A DNA stretch of 64,000 nucleotides from Pachysolen tannophilus NRRL Y-2460 (GCA_001661245.1 KV454016.1:772724-836723), one strand, 5' to 3'; counted from the stretch's first letter, positions 1-12,830 are shown. Numbers and translations: made by a program. The notes: generated by a model not told the origin, from the letters alone.

Positions 1-11
1 AAAAAATTTAG

Positions 12-38
<27 letters not shown>
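12..38. repeat. (AT)n microsatellite upstream of PDB1
   Basis: This is an uninterrupted AT dinucleotide run of about 13 units at the left edge of the window, followed by more AT-rich sequence up to the PDB1 start. It is typical of the intergenic regions here. Confidence 0.9.
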
Positions 39-43
<5 letters not shown>

Positions 44-189
44 ATATTTATATGAATATATATATAAAAATATAAGATCATATAGTATAAATTGATTCTT
101 ATTTCAAATCAATTAGGAAGCAGTGATATAGTTGTTGTTTTTCATTTCATTTCTTTTTGTTTCCGACTTGCCTAGTGTTATACTATACG

Positions 190-1281
190 ATGCCTGTATC
201 AAATATTGCAAAGACAGCTAATTTAGCTGCAAGAACTCTTCAAAAATCTGCTCTGGCTACGAGACTTGCGTCGTCTCAATCTGGACCTGTTAAGATGACA
301 GTTAGAGATGCTTTGAATGCTGCAATGGTTGAAGAATTGGATCGAGATGATAAAGTTTACTTGATTGGTGAAGAAGTTGCTCAATATAATGGTGCTTATA
401 AGATTTCAAGAGGGTTATTGGATAAATTTGGTCCTAGAAGAATTGTAGATACACCAATTACAGAAATGGGATTTACTGGTCTTGCTGTTGGTTCAGCATT
501 GGCAGGGTTGAAACCAATTGTTGAATTTATGACTTTTAATTTTGCAATGCAAGCTATAGATCAAATTATTAATTCTGCTGCAAAGACTTATTATATGAGT
601 GGTGGTAAACAAACTTGTAGTATTGTATTTAGAGGTCCAAATGGTGCTGCTGCAGGTGTTGCTGCTCAACATTCGCAAGATTACTCTGCATGGTATGGAT
701 CAATTCCAGGTTTAAAAGTTGTTTCTCCATATTCTGCGGAAGATTATAAAGGTTTACTTAAATCTGCTATTAGAGATCCTAACCCAGTAATTATCTTGGA
801 AAATGAAATCTTGTATAATGCAACTTTTGAAATGTCAGAAGAAGCAATGTCACCAGATTTTCTTATTCCAATTGGTAAAGCTAAAATTGAAAAAAAAGGT
901 AAAGATATTACAATTGCTGCACATACAAGAAATGTTGAATATTCTTTACAAGCTGCACAAATTTTAAAAGAAAAATTTGGTGTAGAAGCAGAAGTTATCA
1001 ATTTACGTTCCATAAAACCATTGGATGTTCCATGTATAGTCGAATCTGTTATGAAAACTAATCACTTGATAACAGTCGAAGCTGGGTTCCCATCCTTTGG
1101 TGTTGGTTCTGAAATCATTGCTCAAATCATGGAAAGTGAAGCATTCGATTACCTTGACGCTCCAATTGAAAGAGTCACAGGTTGTGAAGTTCCAACTCCA
1201 TACGCTAAAGAATTAGAAGATTTCGCCTTCCCAGATGCACCAACTATCGTTAGAGCAGCACAAAAAGTCTTAAGTTTATAA
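190..1281 (+). CDS. PDB1: Pyruvate dehydrogenase E1 component subunit beta, mitochondrial
   Basis: This is the beta subunit of the thiamine-diphosphate E1 of the mitochondrial pyruvate dehydrogenase complex, which turns pyruvate into acetyl-CoA. I chose the ATG at 190, giving 363 aa, close to the 366 aa of S. cerevisiae Pdb1; the frame is open further 5' but has no ATG there. The first ~30 residues are basic and hydroxylated with no acidic residue, as in a matrix presequence. The conserved transketolase-like core follows: [18 protein letters not shown], then the [13 protein letters not shown] and [17 protein letters not shown] blocks and the [18 protein letters not shown] block. The C-terminal transketolase domain ends with [19 protein letters not shown]. 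The next gene is PCS60 on the same strand, 439 bp away, with no sign of co-transcription. Confidence 0.97.
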   Translation: MPVSNIAKTANLAARTLQKSALATRLASSQSGPVKMTVRDALNAAMVEELDRDDKVYLIGEEVAQYNGAYKISRGLLDKFGPRRIVDTPITEMGFTGLAVGSALAGLKPIVEFMTFNFAMQAIDQIINSAAKTYYMSGGKQTCSIVFRGPNGAAAGVAAQHSQDYSAWYGSIPGLKVVSPYSAEDYKGLLKSAIRDPNPVIILENEILYNATFEMSEEAMSPDFLIPIGKAKIEKKGKDITIAAHTRNVEYSLQAAQILKEKFGVEAEVINLRSIKPLDVPCIVESVMKTNHLITVEAGFPSFGVGSEIIAQIMESEAFDYLDAPIERVTGCEVPTPYAKELEDFAFPDAPTIVRAAQKVLSL

Positions 1282-1720
1282 AATAACTAAATTTCTTTAA
1301 AAAATTTATTAATTTTACAAATCTCACCTCAATCATATATTTTTAAACTAATTCTAGTCTGCTTTTACAAAAATCCCGCTTTCAATCTCTTTTCTTTACT
1401 TTTTACTCTTTTTTATTTCTGTTTTTTTTGTTTTTTCTTTTCTTTTCTTATCTTTATCTATCTTATACTCTTATTCTCCTTTTTTTTTGAACCCTTTTAT
1501 CTGGCTTTCTAGATTATCAAGTAATTGTTTAGATTGAGTATATTTAATTGTTAAAATTAAAAATAAAAAAAGCACAAAATTTCACGTGAAGAATTGATGG
1601 TTTGTGTGATAAAAAGCACCTTATAATATATAATATAATAAAATATAATATATAATATAAGAGCAACCAATATTACCAATAATATAATAAGATAGGTTTT
1701 ATTTCATAAGACTAGATAAT
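1282..1720. other. PDB1-PCS60 intergenic region
   Basis: No gene is seen. The left part is a pyrimidine-rich PDB1 3' region. The right part is the PCS60 promoter, with a TTCACGTGAA palindrome and a run of TATAATATA-like sequence near 1622-1660 that could serve as TATA elements. Confidence 0.7.
1581..1590. promoter_or_regulatory. E-box palindrome CACGTG upstream of PCS60
   Basis: TTCACGTGAA is a perfect 10-bp palindrome around CACGTG, 131 bp before the PCS60 ATG. CACGTG is the core bound by Cbf1 and other bHLH factors in yeasts. Binding here is inferred. Confidence 0.5.
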
Positions 1721-3310
1721 ATGTCTACTTTTACTAATTCAATTGCGTTGTCATCGAATGATGCTGTTGTAGTTCCAAATGGGCCTTCGATTACTTATAG
1801 GCACTTATCATCAATTGTGGGACATTTACAAACTTTTTTAAATAATCCAACTTCTCCATTGTACAAGACTGCATTACCACAAAATGCTATTGCTATATCT
1901 TTACCAAATGGGTTAGAATTTGTTTCAGTTTTTTTAGCTATTACCACTGCTGCAAGAATTGCTGCTCCTTTGAACCCTGCTTATAAGAAATCTGAGTTGG
2001 ATTTTTATCTTGGTGATTTAAATGCAAGGGCAATTATTGTTTCTAAAGGTGTTGTTACTCAAAATTTGAATAATGAATTATTATTATCAGCAAAGGAAAA
2101 TAAAGTTAAGTTGATAGAAGTTTGGTATGATGATCAAAGAAAACGTGTTGAGTATGAAATTTTTGATGAAAATTCTTTGAAATCGTTGTATAAGTCATTG
2201 AATCAACCTGTCTTGATCAATTATTCTTCATTGATTCCAGGAACCGCAAAGTCAGGTGATATTGCTTTAATTATTCATACTTCAGGTACTACAGGTAGAC
2301 CAAAGGCTGTTCCATTGACTCATAAAAATATAACTAAATCAATGGCAAACATTAGTAAAACTTTCAAATTGACTTCTGCTGATAAGACTTATCTTGTGAT
2401 GCCTCTTTTCCATGTCCATGGTCTCATAGGTGCATTATTATCTACTTTATCAACTGGTGGTACAGCAATTATTCCTCCTAGATTTTCTGCAAAAGTCTTT
2501 TGGTCGGATTTTGTCAAATATGGTGCAAATTGGTATACCGCTGTTCCAACAATTCATTTAATTTTATTAAATGTTGCAAAACCAGATCCTCTACCTAAAT
2601 TAAGGTTTATTAGATCTTGTTCATCTGCATTGGCACCAGATACATTTTCTCAATTGGAAAAAGTTTTCCATGCTCCTGTCATTGAAAGTTATGGTTCAAG
2701 TGAATCTTCACATTGTATGACTGCAAATAATTTGCCTCCAGGTGATAGAAGACCAGGTACAGTTGGTGTTGGTCAAGGAGTTGAAGTAGCCATATTAGAC
2801 GATCTGGGTAATAAATTGTCACCAGGTAGTATTGGTGAAGTTGGTGTTAGAGGTGAAAATATTATGAATGGTTATTTGAACAATGAAAAGGCAAACAAGG
2901 AAAGTTTTACTTCCGATGGATTTTTCAGAACTGGTGACCAAGGTTATCAGGATAAGAAAGATGGATTTTTAACATTAACAGGAAGAATCAAAGAGCTCAT
3001 CAATAGAGGTGGTGAAAAGATTTCCCCAATTGAATTGGATGGTGTTATGCATTCGCATCCTGAAGTCAGTGAAGCTGTTGCGTTTGGGGTTCCTGATAAG
3101 AAATATGGTGAAGCGGTTAATGCTGCTGTTGTCTTGAAACTGGGTAGTCATTTGACTGAAAAGGAACTACAGGCCTGGTTAAGTGACAAATTAGCAAAGA
3201 TGAAAGTTCCTGAAAAGATATTCATTACTGATAAGTTACCAAAGACTGCTACCGGTAAGATTCAAAGAAGAATTATTGCTAAAGTATTTACATCTAAAAG
3301 TAAATTGTAA
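1721..3310 (+). CDS. PCS60: Peroxisomal AMP-binding acyl-CoA/oxalyl-CoA synthetase-like protein (Pcs60/Fat2)
   Basis: This 529-aa member of the ANL superfamily activates a carboxylic acid as an adenylate and then as a CoA thioester. S. cerevisiae Pcs60 is reported as a peroxisome-associated oxalyl-CoA synthetase. Visible motifs are the P-loop-like HTSGTTGRPKAVPLTH near residue 185, the FRTGDQGY adenylate motif near 404, the hinge GRIKELINRGGEKISPIELDG near 421-441, and the catalytic lysine region LPKTATGKIQRR near 507-518. The protein ends in Ser-Lys-Leu, a canonical PTS1 peroxisomal import signal. Two CTG codons (2804, 3140) fall where Leu would be unusual and Ser fits (DD-x-GN and K-x-GS). 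A CACGTG palindrome lies in the promoter. COQ8 converges from the right with ~280 bp between the stop codons. Confidence 0.93.
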   Translation: MSTFTNSIALSSNDAVVVPNGPSITYRHLSSIVGHLQTFLNNPTSPLYKTALPQNAIAISLPNGLEFVSVFLAITTAARIAAPLNPAYKKSELDFYLGDLNARAIIVSKGVVTQNLNNELLLSAKENKVKLIEVWYDDQRKRVEYEIFDENSLKSLYKSLNQPVLINYSSLIPGTAKSGDIALIIHTSGTTGRPKAVPLTHKNITKSMANISKTFKLTSADKTYLVMPLFHVHGLIGALLSTLSTGGTAIIPPRFSAKVFWSDFVKYGANWYTAVPTIHLILLNVAKPDPLPKLRFIRSCSSALAPDTFSQLEKVFHAPVIESYGSSESSHCMTANNLPPGDRRPGTVGVGQGVEVAILDDLGNKLSPGSIGEVGVRGENIMNGYLNNEKANKESFTSDGFFRTGDQGYQDKKDGFLTLTGRIKELINRGGEKISPIELDGVMHSHPEVSEAVAFGVPDKKYGEAVNAAVVLKLGSHLTEKELQAWLSDKLAKMKVPEKIFITDKLPKTATGKIQRRIIAKVFTSKSKL

Positions 3311-3547
3311 ATGGATAAATATTTCATATATATATATATATGTATATATATTTTTGTCATCTTCCTTTTTGTGAAAGAGCATCTACCTAATTTTTTAAAT
3401 CGTTATATATATATATTATTAACTTTTCTCATGATAAAATAAAATAAATGAAACTCTCAGAAACTCTCAGTTCTTCTTGATTGGAAAATAATTTTGAAAT
3501 AAATAAAATAAAATAAAATAAAAGTTGAAGTTTTATTTACAGACAAT

Positions 3548-3568
3548 AAAAAAAAAAAAAAAAAAAAA
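3548..3568. repeat. poly(A) tract, 21 nt, between convergent PCS60 and COQ8
   Basis: A 21-nt A run lies between the two convergent stop codons. A perfect 10-bp tandem duplication (GAAACTCTCA twice) lies nearby at about 3450-3470. Confidence 0.85.
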
Positions 3569-3594
3569 TTTAAATCATTCAGATCATTGATTGG

Positions 3595-5421
3595 CTATTG
3601 GATTTCGGTACCTATTACATCCTTAAAGATTTGTTCTCCTGGGATCTTGGCCTTTAATCTTGCGCATAACAAATAAACACCACTTAACTTTCTATGCAAA
3701 CTATATGTCTCTTCAGGCGGAGGGGTCAATCTTTCATTCAACATGGTTCCAATATTGGATCTTACTCGATCTGTAACAGTTTGGTTTCCAAAATCAAAGT
3801 TTTTACCGTGATTATCAGCTGGTGAGAAAGGTTCCCCTAAAACCAATATGGAGTCTATATGTGCTTGAGTCATTGCAGCACTTTCTAAACCTGTTAAATA
3901 ACCCAATTTTTTGGAATAAAGTTCAACAAGATCACGATCTTTTAAAATTGAAGCTCTTAAACAATTGAGGTAATTTTTAATAAATTCATCGCCATAGTCT
4001 CTAGTAGCTCCAAAATCTAATAGTTCAATTTTATTTGTCTTTTCGTTGTACAAAAAATTTGCCCAATTTGGATCTGTTTGCATGAATTTGAATTTTGCAA
4101 TCTCCGTCAATGATAATCTCATTATTTGAGTAGCAATCCAATTAGCAGTATCTTGATTCCAATTACCCTTGATGACTTCTGTACCTTTCATTTCTTCCAT
4201 AGTTAATACATGTTGACCACTTAATTCATTATAAACTTTTGGAACTTTAAATACATCATCATCTTTTAACAATTCTCTAAATCTAATTAAACTTTGCGCT
4301 TCTCTTATATAATCACATTCCCATTTTAATTCTAATCTTGCATTATCAATAGTTTTATCTAAAAATAAACCAGCAGGTAATATTCTTGAAGCAGTCAATA
4401 ATAATGCCAAATTACTCAAATCAGAGTCAATACTATCGGCGACTCCTGGATATTGAACTTTAATAACTACAGGCTCTAAATTTTTAGTCACAGCTCTATG
4501 AACTTGACCTATTGAAGCTGCTGCAATTGGTACATCTTGGAAAGATGCAAAATAATTTGATCTCCAATTGTCTCCCAATTGATCTCTCATAACTTTTTCT
4601 AGTTGACCTGGAAGCATATAATGAGCACTATTTTGAACTCTTAACAAGACTTCTCTAATCCCTGGAGGTAAAACTGTAGAATCTTGGAAGGATAATAATT
4701 GTCCAATTTTTAAAGCGGCACCTCTCATTCTAGAAAATTTTTTAGCCATTCTTTCAATATTTTTTGGTGATAATATTAAAGATTGAGCCGACTCTGGTTT
4801 TGTACCAGCAGCATAGTGTTTCAAGCTTTGTTGAGCCATACCAATTCCTACACCAGCAGCTAAGGCACCATAATGGAACAATCTCTCCAACCTTGAACTT
4901 GGAACAGAAGACGATGTCATTTGAATTTTTGTACTATTATTACTCTGATTATTATTAGAAGCATCATAATCATCATTCTTATCCCTACCATTACTACTAG
5001 TAGAATATTCTCTAACATTATCAAGATTAGAATTCTTATTCAAAGTTGGTCTCTTGGGATTATTTATTATAATACCGCTATTAGAATTAATATTCTTATC
5101 ATCTTTACTTGGTACAACATTATCATGTTTTTCAACATTTAATCTAGCAGCTTCCGATTTCACTTTAGCAGCACCAAAAATATCATCCTCCTCACCACTA
5201 ACATCAAAATTCAACTTCTCATTGTCATTTCTAGCCTTTTGCGATTGAAATTGAACTTCTTCCCATAACTTATTACTCCTCTCTTCATTACGTAAAAAAG
5301 AAGAAGCCCCATAAACACCATTTACATCTCTACTTATAACATTGCAAGCCTCGCCCATAACTTTCAATGAAGACGAGGCCAAAACCATCAAGTCATAAAA
5401 TCTCCTAGAACCACCACCCAT
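3595..5421 (-). CDS. COQ8: Atypical kinase/ATPase of coenzyme Q biosynthesis (ABC1/ADCK3 family)
   Basis: This 608-aa protein is the UbiB/ADCK-family protein that supports the coenzyme Q synthesis complex on the matrix face of the mitochondrial inner membrane. I start it at the ATG at 5421. The N-terminal ~180 residues are low-complexity (Ser/Asn/Asp) and not conserved. The conserved part begins at SSSVPSSRLERLFHYGALAAGVG, whose hydrophobic stretch matches the membrane segment of Coq8. Next come the family KxGQ motif (ALKIGQLLSFQD), the Ala-rich nucleotide loop AAASIGQVH, the invariant VIKVQYPGV lysine region, the ELKWECDY motif, the QTDPNWANFLYN catalytic loop and the LLDFGATR metal-binding DFG. 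It is longer than the S. cerevisiae protein (about 500 aa), all in the N-terminal extension. It is divergent from PRP43 across ~300 bp. Confidence 0.95.
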   Translation of the reverse strand: MGGGSRRFYDLMVLASSSLKVMGEACNVISRDVNGVYGASSFLRNEERSNKLWEEVQFQSQKARNDNEKLNFDVSGEEDDIFGAAKVKSEAARLNVEKHDNVVPSKDDKNINSNSGIIINNPKRPTLNKNSNLDNVREYSTSSNGRDKNDDYDASNNNQSNNSTKIQMTSSSVPSSRLERLFHYGALAAGVGIGMAQQSLKHYAAGTKPESAQSLILSPKNIERMAKKFSRMRGAALKIGQLLSFQDSTVLPPGIREVLLRVQNSAHYMLPGQLEKVMRDQLGDNWRSNYFASFQDVPIAAASIGQVHRAVTKNLEPVVIKVQYPGVADSIDSDLSNLALLLTASRILPAGLFLDKTIDNARLELKWECDYIREAQSLIRFRELLKDDDVFKVPKVYNELSGQHVLTMEEMKGTEVIKGNWNQDTANWIATQIMRLSLTEIAKFKFMQTDPNWANFLYNEKTNKIELLDFGATRDYGDEFIKNYLNCLRASILKDRDLVELYSKKLGYLTGLESAAMTQAHIDSILVLGEPFSPADNHGKNFDFGNQTVTDRVRSNIGTMLNERLTPPPEETYSLHRKLSGVYLLCARLKAKIPGEQIFKDVIGTEIQ

Positions 5422-5670
5422 TTCTTTCAATGATATATGGTTTACCTACCCTCTTGATTAAATGATTCAAATTCAATAAAAGCTTCATCTTTTAAAACTT
5501 CAATTTTTAACTTGTATTTTTGGAAAACCTTCCGTCGTGTAAAGGGTATATTGAAATTTTCACCTTTTTTTAAGAAAATTTTTAAAAGCTCATCAAGTAT
5601 TCTTTAAGACAATTTGTTCAATTATAAGTGAAAGATTGAGTTTTTTTCTTTTTGTTTTTCTAGTAGGTGA

Positions 5671-8013
<2,343 letters not shown>

Positions 8014-8721
8014 CTTTTAAGTAACCTTTATGTATCACAAATATATATATATATATATAAAACTAATTTTTATTGTTTACATGATAACACTTTTAATCTC
8101 TACAACCTTTCTAGAGCAAGAGCTACAGCTACAGCTACAGCCAACTAGAACTAGAACCGGTGCTCAAAAGGTCACCAAAGATCACCTAACTATTATCCAT
8201 CATTATATAGTCAAAACCTCTTATAATAATAGAAACCTCGATTTCCGTTTTAAGTAAAATTCCATCACTTACTAAATTAGGAAATTTTGTGTTTTTTTTT
8301 GCCAATTGTAGTGGCAATTAAAACCATCATAAAAAAAGTTTTAAAAACCAAATTTAAGCGCTGATTGCAATAATATATATAAATATACAAATAAATATAA
8401 ATATATATATATATTTAATTATAATAAATTATTAATAATAAGTGATTTAGATTTGATCTTGAAAAAGTGGATATATATTTATTTTATTATCCGAAACAAC
8501 TGATCATTTTAAAAAATTTTTTTTTTCTTTTTCTTTTTTTTTTGTTTTGTTTCAAGGGGAGGATCGAAAAAGAGAAGTACAAATAGACACTTTAAATAAA
8601 AAAATTTTTTTTTCATCTTGTGTTCATTAGTATATATATAATATTACTGTTAATTTTTTATTTTTTTTTTGGTTTTTCAACAAGTCATTAGGGTCATTGA
8701 AAAGTTATATACAAATAGGTG
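8014..8721. other. PRP43-NAB2 intergenic region, no gene seen
   Basis: This 708-bp AT-rich region contains a short AGCTAC tandem repeat (three copies from about 8121), AT microsatellites near 8041 and 8401, and T-rich tracts just before NAB2. The short open frames here are low-complexity and match nothing I know. Confidence 0.6.
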
Positions 8722-10182
8722 ATGACAGATTTTTCTCCAGAGAGTGAACTTGGTCAGCAGTTGAAACAGATAATATGTGAAAAATTATCTCAGATAAATT
8801 TGGCAGATGATGCTTCAGATGTTGCTGATTTTGTTTTAGTTTTGATTTCGAATAATAGAACACCATCAGAGATTGTTCAAGAACTTTCAAATTTGTTTGG
8901 TGATATTATCAATGAAGAGTTTGTTCAATCTATTTTCAATGACATTATAAAATTGAAGAACGGGGCTCAGCAGCAGCAACAACTTCAGCAACAACAACAA
9001 GAGCAACAGCAGAATCAGCAGAATCAGCAGTTGAATGAGTATATGGGAGGAGAACAACATCAACAACAGCAGAGACAACAGAAGCAGGTGGGGTTTGAGG
9101 CACAAACAGTAGATCTTCCTTCATCGATTCCTACCCAGCCGAGAATATATTCAAATAAACAAGCGCAAGGTATTGGGAAATCATTTAATTCAAATAAGAA
9201 AAATCCAAACTTTGCTTTAAAAAATGAAGAAAATTTCAAAAGAGCATTTGATCTATCCCTTAATGGTAACATGAATGGTCTTCCAAATGCTCCATTAAAT
9301 TTTGATAGCCAAAAACTTTTCCAACAAAAGAGAAATAATGGTAGATGTCATAAATTCCCATATTGTACTAATAAAGATTGTAAATTTAGTCACCCAACTA
9401 AACTTTGTTTTGCATTCCAAAAAGGTAATTGTCCAAATCAACCTGGAACTTGTAATTACTTACATCCAGGGGAAGATGATCTTTTAATTTCTGAAGTTCA
9501 AAATATTAAACAATTAAGTCATTTAAGAAAAGAACAAAGTGCTCAGTTTCAGGCACTGCTGCAACAGAAAATGTTGGCACAAGTTCAAAAACAAGTTCAA
9601 AAACAAATCCAAAGACAACTTCAAAATGTTACACAAAATAATGGTACAATTGGTCTTTGTAAATTTGGATCACTTTGTCAGAAAGAATTATGTCCCTTTG
9701 GACATCCAACACCTGCAAATTCATCAGCAAAGGTTTTAGTTTTAGAATGGTGTCCAGAAAGTAAATCTTGTGTTAATGAAAATTGTGATAAAGCTCATCC
9801 TTCGCCAAATTATAAACCATCGCCAGAGGAAACTGCATCATTACAACAGCAACAGCAACAAAAATCATTAGAACAATGTAAATATGGTGCACATTGTACA
9901 AATTATAAATGTCCAAGAAGACATGCAACTTCTCCTGTATTGTGTCGTGAAGGATCCAATTGTTCAAGGATTGATTGTTATTTTACACATCCAATAGATG
10001 AAGACTGTCGTTTTGGTACAGGATGTAAAAATGTTAATTGTCCATATCGCCATCCTGAAGGTAGAGAAATTAACACTGGAAGTAATAAATGGGTTGCTGG
10101 ACATGAAGAATCCACAAGTGAAAGACAATTTGCTGTTCCTGATGATCAAGTCATGGAACAGGCTCCTCCACAAGAAGTTTAA
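8722..10182 (+). CDS. NAB2: Nuclear poly(A)-RNA-binding protein with seven CCCH zinc fingers
   Basis: Nab2 binds poly(A), limits tail length and couples mRNA processing to export. The ATG at 8722 gives 486 aa, against about 525 in S. cerevisiae. The N-terminal ~80 residues are hydrophobic and helical, as in the PWI-like Nab2 domain. A Gln-rich linker follows (about 80-120), then seven tandem fingers: six of the exact form C-x5-C-x4-C-x3-H (RCHKFPYCTNKDCKFSH, LCKFGSLCQKELCPFGH and four more) and one wider (finger 2, C-x7-C-x6-C-x3-H). Seven fingers match the S. cerevisiae count. A second Q-rich/coiled segment lies between fingers 2 and 3. CTG codons occur in the low-complexity region at about 9557. 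Confidence 0.95.
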   Translation: MTDFSPESELGQQLKQIICEKLSQINLADDASDVADFVLVLISNNRTPSEIVQELSNLFGDIINEEFVQSIFNDIIKLKNGAQQQQQLQQQQQEQQQNQQNQQLNEYMGGEQHQQQQRQQKQVGFEAQTVDLPSSIPTQPRIYSNKQAQGIGKSFNSNKKNPNFALKNEENFKRAFDLSLNGNMNGLPNAPLNFDSQKLFQQKRNNGRCHKFPYCTNKDCKFSHPTKLCFAFQKGNCPNQPGTCNYLHPGEDDLLISEVQNIKQLSHLRKEQSAQFQALLQQKMLAQVQKQVQKQIQRQLQNVTQNNGTIGLCKFGSLCQKELCPFGHPTPANSSAKVLVLEWCPESKSCVNENCDKAHPSPNYKPSPEETASLQQQQQQKSLEQCKYGAHCTNYKCPRRHATSPVLCREGSNCSRIDCYFTHPIDEDCRFGTGCKNVNCPYRHPEGREINTGSNKWVAGHEESTSERQFAVPDDQVMEQAPPQEV

Positions 10183-10479
10183 TGTTTAAAAACTGATTTT
10201 ACAATTGGTTATTAATTCTTGCAACAAGGCAAAAAGGTAAAAAAAGATTTTATTTTAATTTTACTGTGTATAGTTTAGTTTAGTTCTATATGTTTATTTC
10301 AGTTTAATTCAAATTTTTTTCTTATCAAGGATGCTTTCCTTGATATTTAGAGGCTATACTTTTTTTTTTGCCCATGATTTGTTTTTAATAAATTGGTAAG
10401 AGACCAAATGTAGAATAATAATTATAAATATCTTTTACTTTTTTTATGAATAATAAGAAATATATATATATATTATAAG

Positions 10480-10515
<36 letters not shown>

Positions 10516-10565
10516 AAACAAAATAAAACTGAAAGAAATTTAATTCCACAATTTTAATTTACTAT
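10183..10565. other. Convergent NAB2/RPS2 3' region with long poly(A)
   Basis: No gene is seen. It contains an AT microsatellite near 10460-10475 and a 31-nt A run (10483-10513), the longest uninterrupted homopolymer I noted in the window. Confidence 0.7.
10483..10513. repeat. poly(A) tract, 31 nt
   Basis: This uninterrupted run of A lies just 3' of the RPS2 stop codon on the RPS2 template side. It reads as poly(T) on the RPS2 strand. Confidence 0.9.
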
Positions 10566-11333
10566 TTAATATCTTTTCTTACCAGCTAAAGCTTCATCAG
10601 CGTAGACATCCAATGGGTTTTGGGTTAATTCAAAATCTTTCCACAAGTTTGGAGTCAAGAAACCGTAAGTGTTACCAATAGCAACAAAAGCAGCTTTTAA
10701 AGTGTTTTCTAAAGTTCTAGTAGAACCTGAAGAAGAAGTATAAACATCTTCAACACCAGCTAATTGCATTAATTTCTTAACAGCTGGAGAAGCAACAATA
10801 CCTGAACCTCTTGGAGCTGGAATTAATCTAACAGCAACGGAACCACACTTACCGGTAACTTTAACTGGTAAAGAATGTGGAGCACCTAAACTGGAACCCC
10901 AGTAACCTCTACGGATTGGGATAATAGATAATTTAGCAATAATGATGGCTGCTCTGATGGCGGTAGCAACTTCCTTAGCAGTCTTGATACCTAAACCAAC
11001 ATGACCATTTGAGTCACCAATAACAACAATAGCCTTAAATCTAGTTCTTTGACCAGCTCTAGTTTGTTTTTGAACAGGCTTAATCTTCATAACTTGATCT
11101 TTTAATTCTGGTAAGATAGTATCAATGATTTGGTATTCCTTGACAGGTAAAGCATGCAAGTAAATCTCTTCCATGGTGGTGATCTTACCAGCCTTAACTA
11201 ATCTACCTAATTTGGTGACTGGAGTCCAACCTTTTTCTTCATTGTCTCTTCTACCACCTCTTCTGTTACCACCTCTTGGACGGCCAAAAGCTCTCTTTTG
11301 TGGAGCTGCTGCTGCTGCTTGTTCGGTTGACAT
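10566..11333 (-). CDS. RPS2: 40S ribosomal protein uS5 (S2)
   Basis: This is a 255-aa small-subunit ribosomal protein (254 in S. cerevisiae). It has an Arg/Gly-rich N-terminus ([12 protein letters not shown]), the double-stranded-RNA-binding S5 N-domain ([31 protein letters not shown] followed by [21 protein letters not shown]) and the S5 C-domain ([16 protein letters not shown]...[18 protein letters not shown]). I saw no in-frame CTG codon, as expected for a highly expressed gene in a CUG-reassigned genome. There is no intron. A paired TTAGGG site ~355 bp upstream resembles the Tbf1 elements of ribosomal protein promoters in Candida. Confidence 0.98.
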   Translation of the reverse strand: MSTEQAAAAAPQKRAFGRPRGGNRRGGRRDNEEKGWTPVTKLGRLVKAGKITTMEEIYLHALPVKEYQIIDTILPELKDQVMKIKPVQKQTRAGQRTRFKAIVVIGDSNGHVGLGIKTAKEVATAIRAAIIIAKLSIIPIRRGYWGSSLGAPHSLPVKVTGKCGSVAVRLIPAPRGSGIVASPAVKKLMQLAGVEDVYTSSSGSTRTLENTLKAAFVAIGNTYGFLTPNLWKDFELTQNPLDVYADEALAGKKRY

Positions 11334-11434
11334 TTTTTTTACTTTTTCAATAAAACTTGTTGATTGCGTCGGAATGTACGTGGAAAAACGATGGTGGTGT
11401 TTTTCAATCGACGTAATATAATTATTGACTTTTT

Positions 11435-11458
11435 AAAAAAAAAAAAAAAAAAAAAAAA
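11435..11458. repeat. poly(A) tract, 24 nt, in the RPS2 promoter
   Basis: This 24-nt A run lies about 100 bp upstream of the RPS2 start codon. On the coding strand it is poly(dT), a nucleosome-disfavouring element common in yeast ribosomal protein promoters. Confidence 0.85.
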
Positions 11459-11684
11459 TTAGATTGATTAATTATAGCAATTTTTTAAAGGTTTTCTTTA
11501 TTCACTCCTGCTGCCTGAAGGTGAAAAAAAAAAAAAATTTTCGAAAAAAAACCAAAGTAGTTAATGAAAAATCAAATTTCCTTTTTCAGACAACAAAAGA
11601 CAGTCACTCTCACAGACAGTTTGTTGTAGTATTTGAAAGAACAAATAAATGTTTCGAAAAATATGGTTAAATAGCAGCAAGCCG

Positions 11685-11704
11685 ATTAGGGTTACAAGCC
11701 CTAA
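11685..11704 (-). promoter_or_regulatory. Inverted pair of Tbf1-type TTAGGG sites upstream of RPS2
   Basis: ATTAGGGTTA (11685-11694) is followed by GCCCTAAA (11698-11705), so TTAGGG and CCCTAA form an inverted repeat with a 7-bp spacer. Tbf1 is the main ribosomal-protein gene regulator in Candida albicans and binds such ACCCTAA/TTAGGGT sequences. The site is ~350 bp upstream of RPS2, in range for an RP promoter. Occupancy is inferred. Confidence 0.6.
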
Positions 11705-12830
11705 ATCCTAAGAATTTTATTATTATACTACCATACTATTAATATTAAGAACTTTACTTCGCTATACTTAATTATTTACAAACGGTAAGTAAATACGTAA
11801 GTACACATCATAGGATAGAAGTTTAAACCATTTCCCCTCTTCTTAACTATAACTGCGAACTAAATTACAAAGTGATCCAGTTATTATTATTATTATTATT
11901 CTTAGTAGTAGTAAATAAGTAAATAAGTGTCTTTATAAGGGTATAGTGCGAGCCCTAAACAAGAAAAGTATACAAGATCGACCCGTTTATACTATTACTT
12001 TATTGATCAGCGTCAAATAGATTAATAAATAGATCAAGATCAACAACGTGTTTTGTATTCTATTTATCTGGTAATATATACAAATTTGGATAAATGTCAC
12101 TCTATACGCTAATAAAAAAAAAAAATAAATATAAATTTGTGTACGCTCTTCTCCACAACAAGCGTGCAACATCAAAAATCAGTACGTCAAATTAAATTTA
12201 AGAAATAAAGCGCGTCAACATAAAGTAAGTCTAAATTACAATTAAGTCATACTCTTAATCTTAATTGCCTAACCGAGCCGAAGAGTGGTTTTTTTTTCTT
12301 CTTCCTCTTCTTTTTCTTTTTTCAGCAATTAAGAAAATGTAAATATGTAAGTAAATACAAATTACTATACTACTTGTTAAACTTGTAAATTCAACCTACA
12401 AAAAAAAAAAAAAGTATTGATTGATTTGTTACTTCTTTCTTTATCAAGAGACTTTTTTTTTTTTCTTTGACGCCTTATCGTACGATGAGCTTAGGTGCTA
12501 TTGACACGATAAATTTGAATGATGAACTGATCTTCTAGTTAATTCAATACAACAAACTATAAAGCAAGTAGCGCCTAAGATAACAAGTATATATAATTAA
12601 CAGTCATTCATATTTAACATAAAATGATCATATTGATGTTTAATACAGTTATAAGAATAACTATAAATCTTTTGATTTAAATATAATTAATTCATACAAC
12701 TTAAATCCCTCTTTTTTTTTTTGTTTTTTTTTTGTTTTTTTTTTCTTAAATTGCTGCAATCGCAATCTTATCATTCTTTTTTTTTTTCTCTTTCTGTCTT
12801 ACGAAAAGTCTTTTGTACATTCTAATTGGC

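Noticed and set aside
157-189. In-frame 5' extension of PDB1
   Set aside because: It begins at TTG and has no upstream ATG. The ATG at 190 gives a normal presequence and the expected length.
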